Shown here in pieces: positions 1 through 5,260 of a stretch of DNA of 8,865 bases (the first letter of the stretch is position 1; every line of letters starts with the position of its first letter). A program made the translations under genes and the position numbers. A model generated the notes under the pieces. The model made no database searches and was not told the DNA's origin. It was given only the letters and a program-made list of their open reading frames with translations. Origin of the DNA: Bdellovibrionales bacterium (lineage in GTDB: Bacteria > Bdellovibrionota > Bdellovibrionia > Bdellovibrionales > UBA1609); assembly GCA_020435025.1 (NCBI GenBank), contig JAGRAG010000046.1, forward strand, positions 1 to 8,865. The letters run 5' to 3'.

Positions 1-1
1 T

Positions 2-2608
2 ATTACAGGTGAAACCCCTAAAGAGGCCCTCCCCGTTTTAAAAAAGGCACGAAAGAATCATTTAACTTTTACGGTCGATCTTCTGGGTGAAACCACCCTT
101 TCTGAAAAAGAGGCACTGGAATATCAAAATCGCTACTTGGAACTCATGCAGTGGCTTCTCAAAGACTCTGCAAAATGGGATGACAGCCCGTTGTTGGATA
201 CGGATGATTTGGGACCTATTCCTAAAGTCAACGTTTCTGTAAAAGCCTCCGCTCTTTATTCTCAGATGAGCGCTAAAGCCTGGGAAAATAGTCTTGCGGA
301 AGTCAAAACTCGATTGCGACCGATCTTTCAATTTGCAAAAGAAAATTTTATTTTTATCAATATCGATATGGAGTCTTTTGACCACAAAGATTTGACTCTT
401 CAGATTTTTAAAGAGCTGATTTCCGAGCCTGATTTTAAAGACTACCGACATTGGGGAATTGTAATTCAGGCCTATTTAAGAGATTCCTACGATGACATCA
501 CAGATCTCGTTCAGTTCGCCAAAGAGCGCGGAACACCCTTTACCGTTCGCCTGGTAAAAGGCGCCTACTGGGACTACGAAACCATTCACAGTGATCAGCA
601 ACGATGGGAAGTTCCTGTATATACAAACAAAGCCGAATCTGATTGGAATTTTGAATGCTGTGCCCGATTGATACTCGATCACCACCAGAACATAAAACTG
701 GCCTTGGGGTCTCACAACGTAAGATCTATTTCGGCTACGATGATTTATGCCGAAGCATTAGGCCTACCCAAAGCAGCCCTAGAGATACAGATGCTTTATG
801 GAATGGCCGATCCCATTAAAAAAACCTTGGTGAATGAAGGCTATCGTGTTCGCGAATATGCCACAGTTGGAGAGCTGATTCCTGGTATGGCTTACCTAGT
901 CCGTCGGCTTTTAGAAAATACTTCTAATGAATCCTTTTTACGTTCCAAGTTTTCAGATGGCGTAGACTCTATGACTCTCTTAAAAAATCCTGGTGAGAAT
1001 TTAACAGAGTCGTCGCCCCTTCCTCCTACAAAGCCTGGACAGTTTTACAATGCCCCTCTTTTAGATTTTACCAAAAAAGAAAATCGTAAAAATTTTGAAA
1101 ATGCCTTAGAGGCCGTGCGTGCCACCTTTGGACAGACTCGTCCGTTAGTCATCAATGGCAAAGAGATCACCACGGGACAGATTTTAGAAAGAGAAAACCC
1201 TTCGCATCCCCAAGAGATCGTTGGAAAAGTTCATCTAGCCAGCAACATTGAAGCGGAACAAGCTATTAAAGCAGCCCATGTCGCATTTGCTAGCTGGAAA
1301 AAGGAACCTGCGGAAAAACGAGCAGAGCTAATAGAAAAGCTCGCGCAATTGATAGAACGAGACCGTTTAGAGCTGGCGGCCTTAGAAGTCTATGAGTCGG
1401 GAAAACCGTGGGTCGAAGCCGATGGCGATATTACAGAAGCCATCGATTTTTGTAGGTACTATGCACGCGATATGCGAAAACTAGCGCAAAGACAGCGGGT
1501 CGGTGGTGTTTCTGGTGAGGTTTCTTTATATCAGTACATTCCTCGAGGAGTCACATTGGTGATCGCGCCATGGAACTTCCCTTTAGCCATCTTAACCGGA
1601 ATGGTCTCCGCTGCGGTTGTGACTGGTAACACTGTGGTTATGAAACCAGCTGAACAGAGTTCGCTCATTGCCTATGAACTGATGCGGCTTTTTAAAGAAG
1701 CCGGCTGTCCAGATGGAGTTGTGAATTATCTTCCGGGGCTGGGAGAAGAGGTTGGTGAGTACTGCACAGGACATGCTCTCGTTGATACCGTTACTTTTAC
1801 TGGTTCAAAGGCCGTGGGACTGCATATTTTGGAAAAAGCCGGAAAGGTTATGGGCGGACAGGTTCATCCCAAAAAATGCATTATTGAAATGGGTGGTAAA
1901 AACGCCTTGATTATCGATAGTGACGCGGATTTGGATGAAGCCGTAGCCGGTGTCATCTATTCCGCGTTCGGTTTTCAAGGACAAAAGTGTTCGGCGTGCA
2001 GCCGGGCCATCGTTTTAGATGAAATCTACGATCGTTTTATTGACAGATTGATCGAGTCCACGCGAAGCATTTATGTCGGGTTCTCGGAAGACCCCAAATC
2101 TTATATGGGGCCGGTTGTCGATAGAGAAGCTCACACTCGTATCTTGTCTATGATAGAAAAGGGCAGACAAGAATCCCAATTGCTTTACCAAGGGGACGTA
2201 CCTCCTGAAGGCCATTTTGTTCCTCCAACTATTTTTGGCGACGTCGATCCTAAAAGTTCTTTAGGCCAAGATGAAATTTTTGGTCCGGTATTGGCTGTTA
2301 TCCGGGCTCAAACCATCGATCATGCCATCGAAATTGCCAATGGAACCGAATATGGATTAACCGGCGGGGCTTACTCTCGAAGTCCGATGAATATTGAAAA
2401 AGTAAAAAATGAATTGGATGTAGGGAATCTTTATATAAATAGAAGCATCACCGGGGCTATGGTGGAGCGCCACCCATTTGGAGGCTTCAAAATGTCTGGC
2501 GTTGGCGAGAAAACAGGCGGACCGGACTACATCAAACAGTTTATGCACGCGAAAGTGGTCACCGAAAACACCTTGCGCAGAGGCTTTGCACCCAGTGAAG
2601 AGTCCTAA
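2..2608 (+). CDS. putA: Bifunctional proline dehydrogenase / P5C dehydrogenase (PutA type), 5' end missing
   Basis: This protein oxidises proline to pyrroline-5-carboxylate with FAD and then to glutamate with NAD+. The frame is open from base 2, and the upstream residues (FTVDLLGE, then SEKEA) already match the proline dehydrogenase barrel, so the TTG at 137 is not the start. Residues are numbered from base 2. RLVKGAYWD at 183-191 and the substrate-binding RR pair in YLVRRLLEN (301-302) mark the barrel. The aldehyde dehydrogenase half follows, with APWNFP, FTGS, the catalytic Glu629 in IIEMGGKN, the catalytic Cys663 in GQKCSACSR, and EIFGPV near the end. Visible length is 868 codons. Family members of this compact type are about 1000 residues, so I infer that roughly 120-140 residues are missing at the N-terminus. 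It cannot be seen whether a ribbon-helix-helix DNA-binding domain precedes the barrel. There is no long C-terminal extension after the dehydrogenase domain. All key catalytic residues in view are intact. Confidence 0.95.
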   Translation: MTGETPKEALPVLKKARKNHLTFTVDLLGETTLSEKEALEYQNRYLELMQWLLKDSAKWDDSPLLDTDDLGPIPKVNVSVKASALYSQMSAKAWENSLAEVKTRLRPIFQFAKENFIFINIDMESFDHKDLTLQIFKELISEPDFKDYRHWGIVIQAYLRDSYDDITDLVQFAKERGTPFTVRLVKGAYWDYETIHSDQQRWEVPVYTNKAESDWNFECCARLILDHHQNIKLALGSHNVRSISATMIYAEALGLPKAALEIQMLYGMADPIKKTLVNEGYRVREYATVGELIPGMAYLVRRLLENTSNESFLRSKFSDGVDSMTLLKNPGENLTESSPLPPTKPGQFYNAPLLDFTKKENRKNFENALEAVRATFGQTRPLVINGKEITTGQILERENPSHPQEIVGKVHLASNIEAEQAIKAAHVAFASWKKEPAEKRAELIEKLAQLIERDRLELAALEVYESGKPWVEADGDITEAIDFCRYYARDMRKLAQRQRVGGVSGEVSLYQYIPRGVTLVIAPWNFPLAILTGMVSAAVVTGNTVVMKPAEQSSLIAYELMRLFKEAGCPDGVVNYLPGLGEEVGEYCTGHALVDTVTFTGSKAVGLHILEKAGKVMGGQVHPKKCIIEMGGKNALIIDSDADLDEAVAGVIYSAFGFQGQKCSACSRAIVLDEIYDRFIDRLIESTRSIYVGFSEDPKSYMGPVVDREAHTRILSMIEKGRQESQLLYQGDVPPEGHFVPPTIFGDVDPKSSLGQDEIFGPVLAVIRAQTIDHAIEIANGTEYGLTGGAYSRSPMNIEKVKNELDVGNLYINRSITGAMVERHPFGGFKMSGVGEKTGGPDYIKQFMHAKVVTENTLRRGFAPSEES

Positions 2609-2616
2609 TTCTATAT

Positions 2617-2681
2617 CTAAAAACCAACTGTCGGCTGCCTATCGTGGAATAGCTCCCGACGAACACGGCCGTTGTTTTTAG
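2617..2681 (+). terminator. Nested stem-loop with T tract after putA, probable terminator
   Basis: An outer stem pairs 2617-2623 (CTAAAAA) with 2675-2681 (TTTTTAG). After one bulged base (C2624) it continues with 2625-2628 (CAAC) paired to 2671-2674 (GTTG), giving 11 Watson-Crick pairs. Inside it, 2630-2634 (GTCGG) pairs with 2656-2660 (CCGAC), and 2639-2642 (CTAT) pairs with 2649-2652 (ATAG) around a six-base loop. The T5 run at 2675-2679 follows GC-rich sequence, as in an intrinsic terminator, and the A run on the other side would make it work for both strands. It begins 9 bases after the putA stop. Unusually, the T run is itself inside the stem and the inner stems are interrupted, so a structured RNA or mRNA-end element is an alternative reading. 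Confidence 0.5.
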
Positions 2682-2684
2682 GAT

Positions 2685-2694
2685 TTGTTAACAA
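2685..2694. promoter_or_regulatory. Perfect 10-bp palindrome next to the kinase ribosome-binding site
   Basis: TTGTTAACAA reads the same on both strands and lies one base before the AGGAA Shine-Dalgarno sequence (2696-2700) of the ROK kinase. A repressor bound here could block the kinase-malE unit. No regulator gene is in view, the site lacks the central CG usual for LacI-family operators, and a chance AT-rich palindrome is quite possible. Confidence 0.25.
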
Positions 2695-2706
2695 TAGGAA
2701 GCATGA

Positions 2707-3708
2707 ATGGATTATTCACCTTACATACTAGGGCTTGATATCGGGGGCACGAAAGTCGAATCGGTTTTGGGTCGGCTCTCTATTCAATCATCTTCCAAGG
2801 CTTTACCATTGGGAAACGGAACTTTGTATTTTGAAGAGTTGGATCGTCGTCGCATTCCTACGGAACGACACTTAGGTTACGAATTGGTGGTTGAAAAAGT
2901 CTCAGAAATGATCCGTTCTCAGTTACGGGACATTTCTGTTTCACTCCGTGAGCTTCCGGTTATCGGAGTGGGACTACCTGGGACTGTCGATCCTAAAACA
3001 CAAATCATGCTCAATGGAAATTCGCAGATATTTATTGATAAGAACTTTGTTCAAGATTTAAAAAAAGAACTTTCTTGGTCAGGATCTATTTATATTAACA
3101 ACGATGCCAACTGTTTTGCCTTTGCAGAACTTGTCGCTGGATGCGGTAGTGCCTACAAAGCAGAGTTCAATGTTTCTACTGATGAACAAGTTGGGATAGG
3201 CATTATCCTCGGAACCGGATGTGGCGGAGGGTTGGTCATAAACCGAGAGATCTTTTCAGGCCAAGGCGGCGGCGGTATGGAGATCGGTCACTCGGTTCTC
3301 GTTCACAACGGTCGAGAGTGCTACTGTGGTAGGAAAGGCTGTGCGGAACAGTATCTCAGTGGCTCGGGCCTTACTCTTTCACATCCTCAAAAGCTTTCTG
3401 GGCCTGAGATTTTTCGTCTAGCAGAGCAAGGCCACCAAGAGTGCCTAAATATTCTTAAGCAGTACAAAGAGCTCTTGGTGGAGTTTATAACTAATCTCTC
3501 TAATATTTTTGATCCCCATTGGGTGGTTCTAGGGGGTGGATTGAGCAATCAAGACTTTCTTTATCAAGAGTTAGAAAATCAAGTCGCTCAGAAGACTTTC
3601 TTACCTAACACCTCTCCCAGGATATATAAAAACACCCTTGGTGATTCCGCAGGAGTTTATGGAGCTATTTTTTGGGCCAATAGATGTTGCCAAAAGGAGT
3701 CTAGATAA
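2707..3708 (+). CDS. ROK-family sugar kinase (glucokinase/fructokinase type)
   Basis: This is a cytoplasmic ATP-dependent hexose kinase; here it probably phosphorylates glucose released from maltodextrins. The 333-residue product carries every ROK hallmark. The phosphate-binding DIGGTK is at 11-16, the catalytic Asp133 is in NNDANCF, and GTGCGGG forms the glycine-rich loop. The sugar-contact EIGH ends at His195, and the zinc motif CYCGRKGC has Cys205, Cys207 and Cys212 followed by Glu214. VVLGGGLSN lies near the C-terminus. By recall it resembles E. coli Mak and NagK most closely. It is about 30 residues longer than these, mostly from extra residues near 20-45 and 150-162. The start at 2707 has AGGAA six bases upstream; an ATG at 2703 is in another frame. 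The stop is one base before malE, so the two genes are almost certainly co-transcribed. Substrate (glucose, fructose or an N-acetylhexosamine) is inferred from the neighbours, not from sequence. Confidence 0.92.
   Translation: MDYSPYILGLDIGGTKVESVLGRLSIQSSSKALPLGNGTLYFEELDRRRIPTERHLGYELVVEKVSEMIRSQLRDISVSLRELPVIGVGLPGTVDPKTQIMLNGNSQIFIDKNFVQDLKKELSWSGSIYINNDANCFAFAELVAGCGSAYKAEFNVSTDEQVGIGIILGTGCGGGLVINREIFSGQGGGGMEIGHSVLVHNGRECYCGRKGCAEQYLSGSGLTLSHPQKLSGPEIFRLAEQGHQECLNILKQYKELLVEFITNLSNIFDPHWVVLGGGLSNQDFLYQELENQVAQKTFLPNTSPRIYKNTLGDSAGVYGAIFWANRCCQKESR
3695..3699 (+). promoter_or_regulatory. Ribosome-binding site that sets the malE start
   Basis: AGGAG sits ten bases before the ATG at 3710, inside the last codons of the kinase gene. 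It favours 3710 over the upstream in-frame candidates (TTG 3638, ATG 3659), which would put a charged, non-signal-like stretch in front of the signal peptide. Confidence 0.7.
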
Positions 3709-3709
3709 G

Positions 3710-4951
3710 ATGATTCGTGGTGTTTGGAGTCCCGTCACTCGGCTTATAACAATTTGTTGGCTCTTACTTTTTTCTGGCTGTTGGACGCTCTGTCCAGCTC
3801 TTGCGAAGATTCCCTCGACAAACTCACTAAATATTTGGACCTCCTCTGAAAATGTCAAAAAGGCACTCGAGCCTTCTGTGGCGCAGTTTCAAAAAGATTT
3901 TAATGTCAGCGTAACGATCGATGTTCTGAACAAAGATTTAACCACTCAGTTTAAAACGGCGGCTATTTCAAGCAAAGGCCCTGACATTCTCTGTTGGGCC
4001 CATGATGTCGTTGGCGAACTTGCCGAGTCTGGTCTTATAGAGCCACTGAATGTCCCACCAGATTTAAAAAATGAATTCTTACCCGTCGCTCTAAAAGCAT
4101 TTACTTACAAAAATCGTCTTTATGGTTATCCTTATGACTTAGAGGCCGTGGCTCTTATTTACAACAAGAAGTTCGTTTCAGAAGCCCCTAAAAACCTGAC
4201 GGAACTTGTCGAATTGGCGAAGTCGATACAATCTAAAAACAAAAATACATTTGGGTTTCTATTTGATATTAATAACCTTTTTTTCACCTTCCCCATTCTT
4301 TCTTCAAATGGCGGTTATATCTTTAAGGACAACGACGGACAGTTAGATGTCAATGACATCGGGATTAACAATATCGGTGCGATTAAAGCGGGTGAGTTTC
4401 TTCACTCTTTGGTTAAACAAGGTGTTGTTCCCCCATCCACTGATCGGAATATCGCTTTTAATAAAATGAAAGCTGGAGAGTTGGCCTTTACCATTGACGG
4501 TCCTTGGGCTCTTAATGACTTGCGAAAAAGTGGGATCTCATATGGAATTTCACCGATTCCCCCTCTCTATGGTGGAGTGAGTCGTCCTTTTGTTGGCGCT
4601 CATGGTTTTATTGTAAGGCGCTCCAGTCCTAATAAGTACTTGGCCAAAGAACTCATAGAAAAGTATTTGGTTTCTAAAACCGGCATTCACAGACTTTTTA
4701 AGGAAGATCCACGCGGTCCCAGCCGGCAAGATGTTCTTAACGAACTGGCTGGCCAACACCCAGATCTGATGAATTTTATGGAAAGTGCTCGTGTCGGTAT
4801 TCCTATGCCTAATGTACCTGAAATGGGCTCCGTGTGGGTGGCCGTAGGGGGGGCTTTGAGTTTGATTAATATGGGGAAATCATCGGTGAACGAAGCCTTA
4901 ACACAAGCACAGAGACAGATTGAGAACAATGTGTCTAAAAGCCAACTTTAG
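3710..4951 (+). CDS. malE: Maltose/maltodextrin-binding periplasmic protein
   Basis: This is the periplasmic solute-binding subunit of an ABC maltodextrin importer. The product is 413 residues from the chosen ATG, close to E. coli MalE (396). Residues 1-32 form a signal peptide: basic start (R3, R11), a hydrophobic core around 12-28, and an ALA cleavage motif ending at 32. A Cys at 24 preceded by FSG is only a poor lipobox. The mature part follows MalE from end to end: LNIWTS, GPDILCWAHD (88-99), EAVALIYNK, DGPWA (263-267), PNVPEM and the late Trp376. Equivalents of the E. coli sugar-contact residues Trp62, Asp65, Glu111, Trp230 and Trp340 are kept as W96, D99, E145, W266 and W376. Others differ: D14 to E47, K15 to N48, R66 to V100, E153 to N189, Y155 to F191. 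It starts one base after the kinase stop. No malF, malG or malK gene is in the window. Ligand may be a maltodextrin or a related glucoside. Confidence 0.93.
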   Translation: MIRGVWSPVTRLITICWLLLFSGCWTLCPALAKIPSTNSLNIWTSSENVKKALEPSVAQFQKDFNVSVTIDVLNKDLTTQFKTAAISSKGPDILCWAHDVVGELAESGLIEPLNVPPDLKNEFLPVALKAFTYKNRLYGYPYDLEAVALIYNKKFVSEAPKNLTELVELAKSIQSKNKNTFGFLFDINNLFFTFPILSSNGGYIFKDNDGQLDVNDIGINNIGAIKAGEFLHSLVKQGVVPPSTDRNIAFNKMKAGELAFTIDGPWALNDLRKSGISYGISPIPPLYGGVSRPFVGAHGFIVRRSSPNKYLAKELIEKYLVSKTGIHRLFKEDPRGPSRQDVLNELAGQHPDLMNFMESARVGIPMPNVPEMGSVWVAVGGALSLINMGKSSVNEALTQAQRQIENNVSKSQL

Positions 4952-5019
4952 AGGCCCCGCTCCATACGCCCATTAAAAATGGTTTAAAAAGTGAGCCCAT
5001 ATATAGTCAGGCCGCCAAA

Positions 5020-5062
5020 AGCCGAATCGCCCAGGAATGAGGCTCATTCGGTTCCCTTTTTT
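5020..5062 (+). terminator. Candidate rho-independent terminator of the kinase-malE unit
   Basis: The arms 5020-5027 and 5046-5053 form an eight-pair stem with one G-U pair (core CCGAAT/ATTCGG). A small internal loop and a three-pair inner stem (5029-5031 with 5041-5043) close a nine-base loop. A run of six T follows at 5057-5062, three bases after the stem. It lies about 70 bases past the malE stop and about 200 bases before glgP, which suggests separate transcription of glgP-malQ. Confidence 0.6.
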
Positions 5063-5097
5063 CTCCCAATTCATTTGCTTCAGTTGCGGATAAAACC

Positions 5098-5127
5098 TTG
5101 AATCTTCGTACATTATGAGGTTTTAAT
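5098..5127 (+). promoter_or_regulatory. Possible sigma-70-like promoter for glgP-malQ
   Basis: TTGAAT (5098-5103) and TTTAAT (5122-5127) are separated by 18 bases and match the housekeeping consensus at 4 of 6 and 5 of 6 positions. The site lies after the malE terminator candidate and would give a leader of roughly 125 bases. An imperfect dyad (5108-5131, CATTA/TAATG core) overlaps the -10 box. In AT-rich sequence such matches arise by chance, and I saw no better candidate closer to the gene. Confidence 0.3.
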
Positions 5128-5168
5128 GCACGTTTGATTTGGAAGTAAACCCTATCCTCATATTGCTA

Positions 5169-5196
5169 GAAATCTGTGAACAATGCTCATGATTTC
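5169..5196. repeat. 28-bp imperfect inverted repeat in the glgP leader
   Basis: GAAATC (5169-5174) pairs with GATTTC (5191-5196), and inside it TGA (5177-5179) pairs with TCA (5187-5189) around seven bases. The left half contains TGTGA, which recalls a CRP/FNR-family half-site, but the spacing is seven rather than six and the right half is not TCACA. It could be an operator or a weak RNA hairpin. Confidence 0.3.
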
Positions 5197-5260
5197 AATA
5201 TTTCGTAAATGGGAATACGGGCACTCACTATTAGATAAACTCTTTGTTTAAGGAATACCT

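Larger units (their letters stand above)
4952..5260. other. 309-bp intergenic region between malE and glgP
   Basis: No credible coding sequence is present; the reading frames here are short and lack ribosome-binding sites. In order it holds the malE terminator candidate, a possible promoter with an overlapping dyad, and a second inverted repeat at 5169-5196 (GAAATC/GATTTC flanking TGA/TCA). A weak five-pair hairpin (5236-5240 with 5246-5250) directly touches the glgP ribosome-binding site AAGGA at 5250-5254. It is the only gap over 300 bases in the window and the natural place for control of the glucan genes. Confidence 0.7.

Noticed and set aside
137..139. TTG as a possible start of the putA-type gene
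   Set aside because: The frame stays open back to base 2 and the upstream residues match the proline dehydrogenase domain, so the gene simply enters from the left edge.
2617..2681. Integron attC-like site
   Set aside because: The stem-loop lacks the RYYYAAC and GTTRRRY core sites, and no integrase or gene-cassette array is present.
2703..2705. ATG four bases before the kinase start
   Set aside because: It is in a different frame and does not lead to the kinase sequence; the ATG at 2707 gives the ROK N-terminus.
3638..3709. Longer malE with start at TTG 3638 or ATG 3659
   Set aside because: Both overlap the kinase gene and place a charged stretch before an otherwise normal signal peptide; ATG 3710 has a good AGGAG at 3695-3699.
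4847..4853. Run of seven G inside malE as a phase-variation tract
   Set aside because: It is short, encodes two normal glycines in a conserved region near Trp376, and the frame continues intact to the expected end.
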